Part shown: positions 1 to 11,356 of the stretch, in pieces
Layout: the number at the start of each line of letters is the position of its first letter
Position numbering within the stretch: position 1 is the stretch's first letter
Assembly: GCF_032452875.1 (NCBI RefSeq)
Contig: NW_026894332.1
Coordinates: 62,001-126,000, forward strand
DNA length: 64,000 nucleotides
Direction of reading: 5' to 3'
DNA from: Bos javanicus
Lineage: Eukaryota; Chordata; Mammalia; Artiodactyla; Bovidae
Notes under the pieces: generated by a model
Database searches by the model: none
Told to the model about the DNA's origin: nothing
Seen by the model: only the letters and a program-made list of their open reading frames with translations
Position numbers and translations under genes: made by a program

Positions 1-46
1 TGCCTGATAATCGCCAGCTGGGCCGCAGGATTCATGCCTGCTCAGC
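1..46 (+). repeat. 46-bp short unit (consensus copy)
   Basis: This is the first of about 1,090 copies, with composition 13 G, 15 C, 8 A, 10 T. Landmarks by unit position: TGATAA at 5-10, CpG at 12-13, CAGCTG at 15-20, GGG at 20-22, CpG at 24-25, GCAGGATTCATG at 25-36, and a second CAGCTG spanning 43-46 into the next unit. It has no GATC. Halves 1-23 and 24-46 match at 13 of 23 positions without gaps, which suggests a dimer of an older 23-bp repeat. The phase chosen here (starting TGCCTGATAA) makes the long units begin and end cleanly. Confidence 0.97.
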
Positions 47-506
47 TGCCTGATAATCGCCAGCTGGGCCGCAGGATTCATGCCTGCTCAGCTGCCTGAT
101 AATCGCCAGCTGGGCCGCAGGATTCATGCCTGCTCAGCTGCCTGATAATCGCCAGCTGGGCCGCAGGATTCATGCCTGCTCAGCTGCCTGATAATCGCCA
201 GCTGGGCCGCAGGATTCATGCCTGCTCAGCTGCCTGATAATCGCCAGCTGGGCCGCAGGATTCATGCCTGCTCAGCTGCCTGATAATCGCCAGCTGGGCC
301 GCAGGATTCATGCCTGCTCAGCTGCCTGATAATCGCCAGCTGGGCCGCAGGATTCATGCCTGCTCAGCTGCCTGATAATCGCCAGCTGGGCCGCAGGATT
401 CATGCCTGCTCAGCTGCCTGATAATCGCCAGCTGGGCCGCAGGATTCATGCCTGCTCAGCTGCCTGATAATCGCCAGCTGGGCCGCAGGATTCATGCCTG
501 CTCAGC
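1..506 (+). repeat. 46-mer block, 11 copies (left-truncated)
   Basis: Eleven visually identical 46-mers. The true block may be longer, because the window begins inside the array. Confidence 0.95.
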
Positions 507-664
507 TGCTTGATTCTTGCCTGCTGAGGCACATGATCCGTGCAGGAGAGCTACCTGATCAGCACATGAGCAGTCACATGATCAGCGCCTCTCAGTCACC
601 TGATCACTGCATGACAGGCACGTGATCAGTGCCTGCTGAGGTGCGGGATCAGCGCCTGCTCAGC
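507..664 (+). repeat. 158-bp long unit, prototype copy
   Basis: Reference copy for the long unit. It divides into seven segments with the same layout: 507-529 (23 bp), 530-551 (22), 552-574 (23), 575-597 (23), 598-618 (21), 619-641 (23) and 642-664 (23). Most carry a GATC or GATT core followed by a GC-rich tail such as GTGCCTGCTGAGG. It holds six GATC sites, four of them TGATCA, where the 46-mer has none. It starts TGCTTGATTC, which replaces the TGCCTGATAA of a 46-mer, and it ends with the same CCTGCTCAGC as the 46-mer, so it fits the array without breaking phase. It is followed by 8 exact 46-mers (665-1032). About 34 copies elsewhere look identical to it. Confidence 0.95.
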
Positions 665-1032
665 TGCCTGATAATCGCCAGCTGGGCCGCAGGATTCATG
701 CCTGCTCAGCTGCCTGATAATCGCCAGCTGGGCCGCAGGATTCATGCCTGCTCAGCTGCCTGATAATCGCCAGCTGGGCCGCAGGATTCATGCCTGCTCA
801 GCTGCCTGATAATCGCCAGCTGGGCCGCAGGATTCATGCCTGCTCAGCTGCCTGATAATCGCCAGCTGGGCCGCAGGATTCATGCCTGCTCAGCTGCCTG
901 ATAATCGCCAGCTGGGCCGCAGGATTCATGCCTGCTCAGCTGCCTGATAATCGCCAGCTGGGCCGCAGGATTCATGCCTGCTCAGCTGCCTGATAATCGC
1001 CAGCTGGGCCGCAGGATTCATGCCTGCTCAGC

Positions 1033-1190
1033 TGCTTGATTCTTGCCTGCTGAGGCACATGATCCGTGCAGGAGAGCTACCTGATCAGCACATGAGCAGT
1101 CACATGATCAGCGCCTCTCAGTCACCTGATCACTGCATGACAGGCACGTGATCAGTGCCTGCTGAGGTGCGGGATCAGCGCCTGCTCAGC
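1033..1190 (+). repeat. Long unit 2, prototype type
   Basis: 158 bp, no difference seen from the prototype. Followed by 13 copies of the 46-mer (1191-1788). Confidence 0.93.
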
Positions 1191-1788
1191 TGCCTGATAA
1201 TCGCCAGCTGGGCCGCAGGATTCATGCCTGCTCAGCTGCCTGATAATCGCCAGCTGGGCCGCAGGATTCATGCCTGCTCAGCTGCCTGATAATCGCCAGC
1301 TGGGCCGCAGGATTCATGCCTGCTCAGCTGCCTGATAATCGCCAGCTGGGCCGCAGGATTCATGCCTGCTCAGCTGCCTGATAATCGCCAGCTGGGCCGC
1401 AGGATTCATGCCTGCTCAGCTGCCTGATAATCGCCAGCTGGGCCGCAGGATTCATGCCTGCTCAGCTGCCTGATAATCGCCAGCTGGGCCGCAGGATTCA
1501 TGCCTGCTCAGCTGCCTGATAATCGCCAGCTGGGCCGCAGGATTCATGCCTGCTCAGCTGCCTGATAATCGCCAGCTGGGCCGCAGGATTCATGCCTGCT
1601 CAGCTGCCTGATAATCGCCAGCTGGGCCGCAGGATTCATGCCTGCTCAGCTGCCTGATAATCGCCAGCTGGGCCGCAGGATTCATGCCTGCTCAGCTGCC
1701 TGATAATCGCCAGCTGGGCCGCAGGATTCATGCCTGCTCAGCTGCCTGATAATCGCCAGCTGGGCCGCAGGATTCATGCCTGCTCAGC

Positions 1789-1940
1789 TGCCTGATTCTT
1801 GCCAGCTGAGGCACATGATCCGTGCAGGAGAGCTGCCTGATCAGCACATGAGCAGTCACATGATCAGCGCCTCTCAGTCACCTGCTGCATGACAGGCCTG
1901 ATCAGCGCCAGCTGGGCCGCAGGATTCATGCCTGCTCAGC
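1789..1940 (+). repeat. Long unit 3, hybrid with a 46-mer
   Basis: 152 bp. It starts TGCC rather than TGCT and reads GCCAGCTGAGG in segment 1. The fifth segment has lost its GATC, and the 3' part is replaced by the 3' half of a 46-mer, giving GCGCCAGCTGGG. This looks like an exchange within homologous 23-bp phase. Followed by 4 copies (1941-2124). Confidence 0.88.
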
Positions 1941-2124
1941 TGCCTGATAATCGCCAGCTGGGCCGCAGGATTCATGCCTGCTCAGCTGCCTGATAATCGC
2001 CAGCTGGGCCGCAGGATTCATGCCTGCTCAGCTGCCTGATAATCGCCAGCTGGGCCGCAGGATTCATGCCTGCTCAGCTGCCTGATAATCGCCAGCTGGG
2101 CCGCAGGATTCATGCCTGCTCAGC

Positions 2125-2282
2125 TGCTTGATTCTTGCCTGCTGAGGCACATGATCCGTGCAGGAGAGCTACCTGATCAGCACATGAGCAGTCACATGAT
2201 CAGCGCCTCTCAGTCACCTGATCACTGCATGACAGGCACGTGATCAGTGCCTGCTGAGGTGCGGGATCAGCGCCTGCTCAGC
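2125..2282 (+). repeat. Long unit 4, prototype type
   Basis: 158 bp, as prototype. Followed by 12 copies (2283-2834). Confidence 0.93.
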
Positions 2283-2834
2283 TGCCTGATAATCGCCAGC
2301 TGGGCCGCAGGATTCATGCCTGCTCAGCTGCCTGATAATCGCCAGCTGGGCCGCAGGATTCATGCCTGCTCAGCTGCCTGATAATCGCCAGCTGGGCCGC
2401 AGGATTCATGCCTGCTCAGCTGCCTGATAATCGCCAGCTGGGCCGCAGGATTCATGCCTGCTCAGCTGCCTGATAATCGCCAGCTGGGCCGCAGGATTCA
2501 TGCCTGCTCAGCTGCCTGATAATCGCCAGCTGGGCCGCAGGATTCATGCCTGCTCAGCTGCCTGATAATCGCCAGCTGGGCCGCAGGATTCATGCCTGCT
2601 CAGCTGCCTGATAATCGCCAGCTGGGCCGCAGGATTCATGCCTGCTCAGCTGCCTGATAATCGCCAGCTGGGCCGCAGGATTCATGCCTGCTCAGCTGCC
2701 TGATAATCGCCAGCTGGGCCGCAGGATTCATGCCTGCTCAGCTGCCTGATAATCGCCAGCTGGGCCGCAGGATTCATGCCTGCTCAGCTGCCTGATAATC
2801 GCCAGCTGGGCCGCAGGATTCATGCCTGCTCAGC

Positions 2835-2976
2835 TGCCTGATAATCGCCAGCTGGGCACATGATTCATGCCTGCTCAGCTGCCTGATCATGAGCAGTCCG
2901 ATCAGCGCCTCTCATGCCTGATCAGCTGACAGGCTGATCAGTGCCTGCTGGGCCGCAGGATTCATGCCTGCTCAGC
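2835..2976 (+). repeat. Long unit 5, degenerate hybrid
   Basis: Bases 2835-2879 are a 45-bp 46-mer whose middle reads GGGCACATGATTCATG, mixing both unit types. The 97 bp at 2880-2976 keep only fragments of the long unit (ATGAGCAGT, CAGCGCCTCTCA, GACAGGCTGATCAGTGCC) and then return to a 46-mer 3' half. Followed by 14 copies (2977-3620). Confidence 0.85.
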
Positions 2977-3620
2977 TGCCTGATAATCGCCAGCTGGGCC
3001 GCAGGATTCATGCCTGCTCAGCTGCCTGATAATCGCCAGCTGGGCCGCAGGATTCATGCCTGCTCAGCTGCCTGATAATCGCCAGCTGGGCCGCAGGATT
3101 CATGCCTGCTCAGCTGCCTGATAATCGCCAGCTGGGCCGCAGGATTCATGCCTGCTCAGCTGCCTGATAATCGCCAGCTGGGCCGCAGGATTCATGCCTG
3201 CTCAGCTGCCTGATAATCGCCAGCTGGGCCGCAGGATTCATGCCTGCTCAGCTGCCTGATAATCGCCAGCTGGGCCGCAGGATTCATGCCTGCTCAGCTG
3301 CCTGATAATCGCCAGCTGGGCCGCAGGATTCATGCCTGCTCAGCTGCCTGATAATCGCCAGCTGGGCCGCAGGATTCATGCCTGCTCAGCTGCCTGATAA
3401 TCGCCAGCTGGGCCGCAGGATTCATGCCTGCTCAGCTGCCTGATAATCGCCAGCTGGGCCGCAGGATTCATGCCTGCTCAGCTGCCTGATAATCGCCAGC
3501 TGGGCCGCAGGATTCATGCCTGCTCAGCTGCCTGATAATCGCCAGCTGGGCCGCAGGATTCATGCCTGCTCAGCTGCCTGATAATCGCCAGCTGGGCCGC
3601 AGGATTCATGCCTGCTCAGC

Positions 3621-3778
3621 TGCTTGATTCTTGCCTGCTGAGGCACATGATCCGTGCAGGAGAGCTACCTGATCAGCACATGAGCAGTCACATGATCAGC
3701 GCCTCTCAGTCACCTGATCACTGCATGACAGGCACGTGATCAGTGCCTGCTGAGGTGCGGGATCAGCGCCTGCTCAGC
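3621..3778 (+). repeat. Long unit 6, prototype type
   Basis: 158 bp, as prototype. It precedes the longest uninterrupted 46-mer block in the window. Confidence 0.93.
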
Positions 3779-5250
3779 TGCCTGATAATCGCCAGCTGGG
3801 CCGCAGGATTCATGCCTGCTCAGCTGCCTGATAATCGCCAGCTGGGCCGCAGGATTCATGCCTGCTCAGCTGCCTGATAATCGCCAGCTGGGCCGCAGGA
3901 TTCATGCCTGCTCAGCTGCCTGATAATCGCCAGCTGGGCCGCAGGATTCATGCCTGCTCAGCTGCCTGATAATCGCCAGCTGGGCCGCAGGATTCATGCC
4001 TGCTCAGCTGCCTGATAATCGCCAGCTGGGCCGCAGGATTCATGCCTGCTCAGCTGCCTGATAATCGCCAGCTGGGCCGCAGGATTCATGCCTGCTCAGC
4101 TGCCTGATAATCGCCAGCTGGGCCGCAGGATTCATGCCTGCTCAGCTGCCTGATAATCGCCAGCTGGGCCGCAGGATTCATGCCTGCTCAGCTGCCTGAT
4201 AATCGCCAGCTGGGCCGCAGGATTCATGCCTGCTCAGCTGCCTGATAATCGCCAGCTGGGCCGCAGGATTCATGCCTGCTCAGCTGCCTGATAATCGCCA
4301 GCTGGGCCGCAGGATTCATGCCTGCTCAGCTGCCTGATAATCGCCAGCTGGGCCGCAGGATTCATGCCTGCTCAGCTGCCTGATAATCGCCAGCTGGGCC
4401 GCAGGATTCATGCCTGCTCAGCTGCCTGATAATCGCCAGCTGGGCCGCAGGATTCATGCCTGCTCAGCTGCCTGATAATCGCCAGCTGGGCCGCAGGATT
4501 CATGCCTGCTCAGCTGCCTGATAATCGCCAGCTGGGCCGCAGGATTCATGCCTGCTCAGCTGCCTGATAATCGCCAGCTGGGCCGCAGGATTCATGCCTG
4601 CTCAGCTGCCTGATAATCGCCAGCTGGGCCGCAGGATTCATGCCTGCTCAGCTGCCTGATAATCGCCAGCTGGGCCGCAGGATTCATGCCTGCTCAGCTG
4701 CCTGATAATCGCCAGCTGGGCCGCAGGATTCATGCCTGCTCAGCTGCCTGATAATCGCCAGCTGGGCCGCAGGATTCATGCCTGCTCAGCTGCCTGATAA
4801 TCGCCAGCTGGGCCGCAGGATTCATGCCTGCTCAGCTGCCTGATAATCGCCAGCTGGGCCGCAGGATTCATGCCTGCTCAGCTGCCTGATAATCGCCAGC
4901 TGGGCCGCAGGATTCATGCCTGCTCAGCTGCCTGATAATCGCCAGCTGGGCCGCAGGATTCATGCCTGCTCAGCTGCCTGATAATCGCCAGCTGGGCCGC
5001 AGGATTCATGCCTGCTCAGCTGCCTGATAATCGCCAGCTGGGCCGCAGGATTCATGCCTGCTCAGCTGCCTGATAATCGCCAGCTGGGCCGCAGGATTCA
5101 TGCCTGCTCAGCTGCCTGATAATCGCCAGCTGGGCCGCAGGATTCATGCCTGCTCAGCTGCCTGATAATCGCCAGCTGGGCCGCAGGATTCATGCCTGCT
5201 CAGCTGCCTGATAATCGCCAGCTGGGCCGCAGGATTCATGCCTGCTCAGC
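3779..5250 (+). repeat. Longest 46-mer block, 32 copies
   Basis: Exactly 1,472 bp = 32 x 46, with no variant seen by eye. This is the longest run without a long unit, and it has no GATC site anywhere inside it. Confidence 0.93.
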
Positions 5251-5408
5251 TGCTTGATTCTTGCCTGCTGAGGCACATGATCCGTGCAGGAGAGCTGCCT
5301 GATCAGCACATGAGCAGTCACATGATCAGCGCCTCTCAGTCACCTGATCACTGCATGACAGGCACGTGATCAGTGCCTGCTGAGGTGCGGGATCAGCGCC
5401 TGCTCAGC
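5251..5408 (+). repeat. Long unit 7
   Basis: 158 bp. One change at the second-third segment junction: GAGCTACC becomes GAGCTGCC. Followed by 19 copies (5409-6282). Confidence 0.92.
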
Positions 5409-6282
5409 TGCCTGATAATCGCCAGCTGGGCCGCAGGATTCATGCCTGCTCAGCTGCCTGATAATCGCCAGCTGGGCCGCAGGATTCATGCCTGCTCAGC
5501 TGCCTGATAATCGCCAGCTGGGCCGCAGGATTCATGCCTGCTCAGCTGCCTGATAATCGCCAGCTGGGCCGCAGGATTCATGCCTGCTCAGCTGCCTGAT
5601 AATCGCCAGCTGGGCCGCAGGATTCATGCCTGCTCAGCTGCCTGATAATCGCCAGCTGGGCCGCAGGATTCATGCCTGCTCAGCTGCCTGATAATCGCCA
5701 GCTGGGCCGCAGGATTCATGCCTGCTCAGCTGCCTGATAATCGCCAGCTGGGCCGCAGGATTCATGCCTGCTCAGCTGCCTGATAATCGCCAGCTGGGCC
5801 GCAGGATTCATGCCTGCTCAGCTGCCTGATAATCGCCAGCTGGGCCGCAGGATTCATGCCTGCTCAGCTGCCTGATAATCGCCAGCTGGGCCGCAGGATT
5901 CATGCCTGCTCAGCTGCCTGATAATCGCCAGCTGGGCCGCAGGATTCATGCCTGCTCAGCTGCCTGATAATCGCCAGCTGGGCCGCAGGATTCATGCCTG
6001 CTCAGCTGCCTGATAATCGCCAGCTGGGCCGCAGGATTCATGCCTGCTCAGCTGCCTGATAATCGCCAGCTGGGCCGCAGGATTCATGCCTGCTCAGCTG
6101 CCTGATAATCGCCAGCTGGGCCGCAGGATTCATGCCTGCTCAGCTGCCTGATAATCGCCAGCTGGGCCGCAGGATTCATGCCTGCTCAGCTGCCTGATAA
6201 TCGCCAGCTGGGCCGCAGGATTCATGCCTGCTCAGCTGCCTGATAATCGCCAGCTGGGCCGCAGGATTCATGCCTGCTCAGC

Positions 6283-6440
6283 TGCTTGATTCTTGCCTGC
6301 TGAGGCACATGATCCGTGCAGGAGAGCTACCTGATCAGCACATGAGCAGTCACATGATCAGCGCCTCTCAGTCACCTGATCACTGCATGACAGGCACGTG
6401 ATCAGTGCCTGCTGAGGTGCGGGATCAGCGCCTGCTCAGC
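6283..6440 (+). repeat. Long unit 8, prototype type
   Basis: 158 bp, as prototype. Followed by 8 copies (6441-6808). Confidence 0.93.
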
Positions 6441-6808
6441 TGCCTGATAATCGCCAGCTGGGCCGCAGGATTCATGCCTGCTCAGCTGCCTGATAATCGC
6501 CAGCTGGGCCGCAGGATTCATGCCTGCTCAGCTGCCTGATAATCGCCAGCTGGGCCGCAGGATTCATGCCTGCTCAGCTGCCTGATAATCGCCAGCTGGG
6601 CCGCAGGATTCATGCCTGCTCAGCTGCCTGATAATCGCCAGCTGGGCCGCAGGATTCATGCCTGCTCAGCTGCCTGATAATCGCCAGCTGGGCCGCAGGA
6701 TTCATGCCTGCTCAGCTGCCTGATAATCGCCAGCTGGGCCGCAGGATTCATGCCTGCTCAGCTGCCTGATAATCGCCAGCTGGGCCGCAGGATTCATGCC
6801 TGCTCAGC

Positions 6809-6965
6809 TGCTTGATTCTTGCCTGCTGGGCACATGATCCGTGCAGGAGAGCTACCTGATCAGCACATGAGCAGTCACATGATCAGCGCCTCTCAGTCAC
6901 CTGATCACTGCATGACAGGCACGTGATCAGTGCCTGCTGAGGTGCGGGATCAGCGCCTGCTCAGC
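6809..6965 (+). repeat. Long unit 9
   Basis: 157 bp; segment 1 ends CTGCTGGGCAC instead of CTGCTGAGGCAC. Followed by 12 copies (6966-7517) and then a 43-bp short unit. Confidence 0.92.
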
Positions 6966-7517
6966 TGCCTGATAATCGCCAGCTGGGCCGCAGGATTCAT
7001 GCCTGCTCAGCTGCCTGATAATCGCCAGCTGGGCCGCAGGATTCATGCCTGCTCAGCTGCCTGATAATCGCCAGCTGGGCCGCAGGATTCATGCCTGCTC
7101 AGCTGCCTGATAATCGCCAGCTGGGCCGCAGGATTCATGCCTGCTCAGCTGCCTGATAATCGCCAGCTGGGCCGCAGGATTCATGCCTGCTCAGCTGCCT
7201 GATAATCGCCAGCTGGGCCGCAGGATTCATGCCTGCTCAGCTGCCTGATAATCGCCAGCTGGGCCGCAGGATTCATGCCTGCTCAGCTGCCTGATAATCG
7301 CCAGCTGGGCCGCAGGATTCATGCCTGCTCAGCTGCCTGATAATCGCCAGCTGGGCCGCAGGATTCATGCCTGCTCAGCTGCCTGATAATCGCCAGCTGG
7401 GCCGCAGGATTCATGCCTGCTCAGCTGCCTGATAATCGCCAGCTGGGCCGCAGGATTCATGCCTGCTCAGCTGCCTGATAATCGCCAGCTGGGCCGCAGG
7501 ATTCATGCCTGCTCAGC

Positions 7518-7560
7518 TGCCTGATAGCCAGCTGGGCCGCAGGATTCATGCCTGCTCAGC
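7518..7560 (+). repeat. 43-bp variant of the short unit
   Basis: Three bases are missing after TGATA (reads GATAGCCAGC). The same 43-bp form recurs at 58919 in the right part of the array, so the change arose twice or moved by exchange. Confidence 0.9.
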
Positions 7561-7671
7561 TGCCTGATAATCGCATGAGCAGTCACATGATCAGCGCCTC
7601 TCAGTCACCTGATCACTGCATGACAGGCACGTGATCAGTGCCTGCTGGGTGCGGGATCATGCCTGCTCAGC
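7561..7671 (+). repeat. Long unit 10, 5'-truncated hybrid
   Basis: 111 bp. It starts as a 46-mer (TGCCTGATAATCGC) and jumps to ATGAGCAGTCAC in segment 3, so the first two segments are missing. The tail reads GCTGGGTGCGGGATCATGCC. Followed by 4 copies (7672-7855). Confidence 0.9.
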
Positions 7672-7855
7672 TGCCTGATAATCGCCAGCTGGGCCGCAGG
7701 ATTCATGCCTGCTCAGCTGCCTGATAATCGCCAGCTGGGCCGCAGGATTCATGCCTGCTCAGCTGCCTGATAATCGCCAGCTGGGCCGCAGGATTCATGC
7801 CTGCTCAGCTGCCTGATAATCGCCAGCTGGGCCGCAGGATTCATGCCTGCTCAGC

Positions 7856-8012
7856 TGCTTGATTCTTGCCTGCTGGGCACATGATCCGTGCAGGAGAGCT
7901 ACCTGATCAGCACATGAGCAGTCACATGATCAGCGCCTCTCAGTCACCTGATCACTGCATGACAGGCACGTGATCAGTGCCTGCTGAGGTGCGGGATCAG
8001 CGCCTGCTCAGC
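7856..8012 (+). repeat. Long unit 11
   Basis: 157 bp with the CTGCTGGGCAC form of segment 1, as in the unit at 6809. Followed by 12 copies (8013-8564). Confidence 0.92.
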
Positions 8013-8564
8013 TGCCTGATAATCGCCAGCTGGGCCGCAGGATTCATGCCTGCTCAGCTGCCTGATAATCGCCAGCTGGGCCGCAGGATTCATGCCTGCT
8101 CAGCTGCCTGATAATCGCCAGCTGGGCCGCAGGATTCATGCCTGCTCAGCTGCCTGATAATCGCCAGCTGGGCCGCAGGATTCATGCCTGCTCAGCTGCC
8201 TGATAATCGCCAGCTGGGCCGCAGGATTCATGCCTGCTCAGCTGCCTGATAATCGCCAGCTGGGCCGCAGGATTCATGCCTGCTCAGCTGCCTGATAATC
8301 GCCAGCTGGGCCGCAGGATTCATGCCTGCTCAGCTGCCTGATAATCGCCAGCTGGGCCGCAGGATTCATGCCTGCTCAGCTGCCTGATAATCGCCAGCTG
8401 GGCCGCAGGATTCATGCCTGCTCAGCTGCCTGATAATCGCCAGCTGGGCCGCAGGATTCATGCCTGCTCAGCTGCCTGATAATCGCCAGCTGGGCCGCAG
8501 GATTCATGCCTGCTCAGCTGCCTGATAATCGCCAGCTGGGCCGCAGGATTCATGCCTGCTCAGC

Positions 8565-8721
8565 TGCCTGATTCTTGCCTGCTGAGGCACATGATCCGTG
8601 CAGGAGAGCTACCTGATCAGCACATGAGCAGTCACATGATCAGCGCCTCTCAGTCACCTGATCACTGCATGACAGGCACGTGATCAGTGCCTGCTGAGGT
8701 GCGGGATCATGCCTGCTCAGC
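8565..8721 (+). repeat. Long unit 12
   Basis: 157 bp. It starts TGCCTGATTC, and the last segment reads GGGATCATGCC in place of GGGATCAGCGCC. Followed by 19 copies (8722-9595). Confidence 0.92.
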
Positions 8722-9595
8722 TGCCTGATAATCGCCAGCTGGGCCGCAGGATTCATGCCTGCTCAGCTGCCTGATAATCGCCAGCTGGGCCGCAGGATTC
8801 ATGCCTGCTCAGCTGCCTGATAATCGCCAGCTGGGCCGCAGGATTCATGCCTGCTCAGCTGCCTGATAATCGCCAGCTGGGCCGCAGGATTCATGCCTGC
8901 TCAGCTGCCTGATAATCGCCAGCTGGGCCGCAGGATTCATGCCTGCTCAGCTGCCTGATAATCGCCAGCTGGGCCGCAGGATTCATGCCTGCTCAGCTGC
9001 CTGATAATCGCCAGCTGGGCCGCAGGATTCATGCCTGCTCAGCTGCCTGATAATCGCCAGCTGGGCCGCAGGATTCATGCCTGCTCAGCTGCCTGATAAT
9101 CGCCAGCTGGGCCGCAGGATTCATGCCTGCTCAGCTGCCTGATAATCGCCAGCTGGGCCGCAGGATTCATGCCTGCTCAGCTGCCTGATAATCGCCAGCT
9201 GGGCCGCAGGATTCATGCCTGCTCAGCTGCCTGATAATCGCCAGCTGGGCCGCAGGATTCATGCCTGCTCAGCTGCCTGATAATCGCCAGCTGGGCCGCA
9301 GGATTCATGCCTGCTCAGCTGCCTGATAATCGCCAGCTGGGCCGCAGGATTCATGCCTGCTCAGCTGCCTGATAATCGCCAGCTGGGCCGCAGGATTCAT
9401 GCCTGCTCAGCTGCCTGATAATCGCCAGCTGGGCCGCAGGATTCATGCCTGCTCAGCTGCCTGATAATCGCCAGCTGGGCCGCAGGATTCATGCCTGCTC
9501 AGCTGCCTGATAATCGCCAGCTGGGCCGCAGGATTCATGCCTGCTCAGCTGCCTGATAATCGCCAGCTGGGCCGCAGGATTCATGCCTGCTCAGC

Positions 9596-9753
9596 TGCTT
9601 GATTCTTGCCTGCTGAGGCACATGATCCGTGCAGGAGAGCTACCTGATCAGCACATGAGCAGTCACATGATCAGCGCCTCTCAGTCACCTGATCACTGCA
9701 TGACAGGCACGTGATCAGTGCCTGCTGAGGTGCGGGATCAGCGCCTGCTCAGC
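9596..9753 (+). repeat. Long unit 13, prototype type
   Basis: 158 bp, as prototype. Followed by 20 copies (9754-10673). Confidence 0.93.
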
Positions 9754-10673
9754 TGCCTGATAATCGCCAGCTGGGCCGCAGGATTCATGCCTGCTCAGCT
9801 GCCTGATAATCGCCAGCTGGGCCGCAGGATTCATGCCTGCTCAGCTGCCTGATAATCGCCAGCTGGGCCGCAGGATTCATGCCTGCTCAGCTGCCTGATA
9901 ATCGCCAGCTGGGCCGCAGGATTCATGCCTGCTCAGCTGCCTGATAATCGCCAGCTGGGCCGCAGGATTCATGCCTGCTCAGCTGCCTGATAATCGCCAG
10001 CTGGGCCGCAGGATTCATGCCTGCTCAGCTGCCTGATAATCGCCAGCTGGGCCGCAGGATTCATGCCTGCTCAGCTGCCTGATAATCGCCAGCTGGGCCG
10101 CAGGATTCATGCCTGCTCAGCTGCCTGATAATCGCCAGCTGGGCCGCAGGATTCATGCCTGCTCAGCTGCCTGATAATCGCCAGCTGGGCCGCAGGATTC
10201 ATGCCTGCTCAGCTGCCTGATAATCGCCAGCTGGGCCGCAGGATTCATGCCTGCTCAGCTGCCTGATAATCGCCAGCTGGGCCGCAGGATTCATGCCTGC
10301 TCAGCTGCCTGATAATCGCCAGCTGGGCCGCAGGATTCATGCCTGCTCAGCTGCCTGATAATCGCCAGCTGGGCCGCAGGATTCATGCCTGCTCAGCTGC
10401 CTGATAATCGCCAGCTGGGCCGCAGGATTCATGCCTGCTCAGCTGCCTGATAATCGCCAGCTGGGCCGCAGGATTCATGCCTGCTCAGCTGCCTGATAAT
10501 CGCCAGCTGGGCCGCAGGATTCATGCCTGCTCAGCTGCCTGATAATCGCCAGCTGGGCCGCAGGATTCATGCCTGCTCAGCTGCCTGATAATCGCCAGCT
10601 GGGCCGCAGGATTCATGCCTGCTCAGCTGCCTGATAATCGCCAGCTGGGCCGCAGGATTCATGCCTGCTCAGC

Positions 10674-10831
10674 TGCTTGATTCTTGCCTGCTGAGGCACA
10701 TGATCCGTGCAGGAGAGCTACCTGATCAGCACATGAGCAGTCACATGATCAGCGCCTCTCAGTCACCTGATCACTGCATGACAGGCACGTGATCAGTGCC
10801 TGCTGAGGTGCGGGATCAGCGCCTGCTCAGC
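10674..10831 (+). repeat. Long unit 14, prototype type
   Basis: 158 bp, as prototype. Followed by an 8-copy block (10832-11198) whose fourth copy (from 10970) is 45 bp, reading TGATAACGCC. The same deletion sits in the fourth copy of the 8-copy block at 22865. This unit starts the third, partial copy of the higher-order segment. Confidence 0.93.
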
Positions 10832-11198
10832 TGCCTGATAATCGCCAGCTGGGCCGCAGGATTCATGCCTGCTCAGCTGCCTGATAATCGCCAGCTGGGC
10901 CGCAGGATTCATGCCTGCTCAGCTGCCTGATAATCGCCAGCTGGGCCGCAGGATTCATGCCTGCTCAGCTGCCTGATAACGCCAGCTGGGCCGCAGGATT
11001 CATGCCTGCTCAGCTGCCTGATAATCGCCAGCTGGGCCGCAGGATTCATGCCTGCTCAGCTGCCTGATAATCGCCAGCTGGGCCGCAGGATTCATGCCTG
11101 CTCAGCTGCCTGATAATCGCCAGCTGGGCCGCAGGATTCATGCCTGCTCAGCTGCCTGATAATCGCCAGCTGGGCCGCAGGATTCATGCCTGCTCAGC

Positions 11199-11356
11199 TG
11201 CTTGATTCTTGCCTGCTGAGGCACATGATCCGTGCAGGAGAGCTACCTGATCAGCACATGAGCAGTCACATGATCAGCGCCTCTCAGTCACCTGATCACT
11301 GCATGACAGGCACGTGATCAGTGCCTGCTGAGGTGCGGGATCAGCGCCTGCTCAGC
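11199..11356 (+). repeat. Long unit 15, prototype type
   Basis: 158 bp, as prototype. Followed by 12 copies (11357-11908); the fourth copy (11495) has T11 to C, reading TGATAACCGCC. Confidence 0.93.

Noticed and set aside
507..664. Long unit as an inserted transposon or tRNA-derived element
   Set aside because: It has no target-site duplication, terminal inverted repeats, A-tail or promoter boxes, and it is explained better as seven 23-bp segments of the same family as the 46-mer.
552..664. TGATCA palindromes as a replication origin or adenine-methylation region
   Set aside because: The GATC sites are a product of the 23-bp segment consensus and recur in all 90 or so long units. There is no origin-associated gene or AT-rich element.
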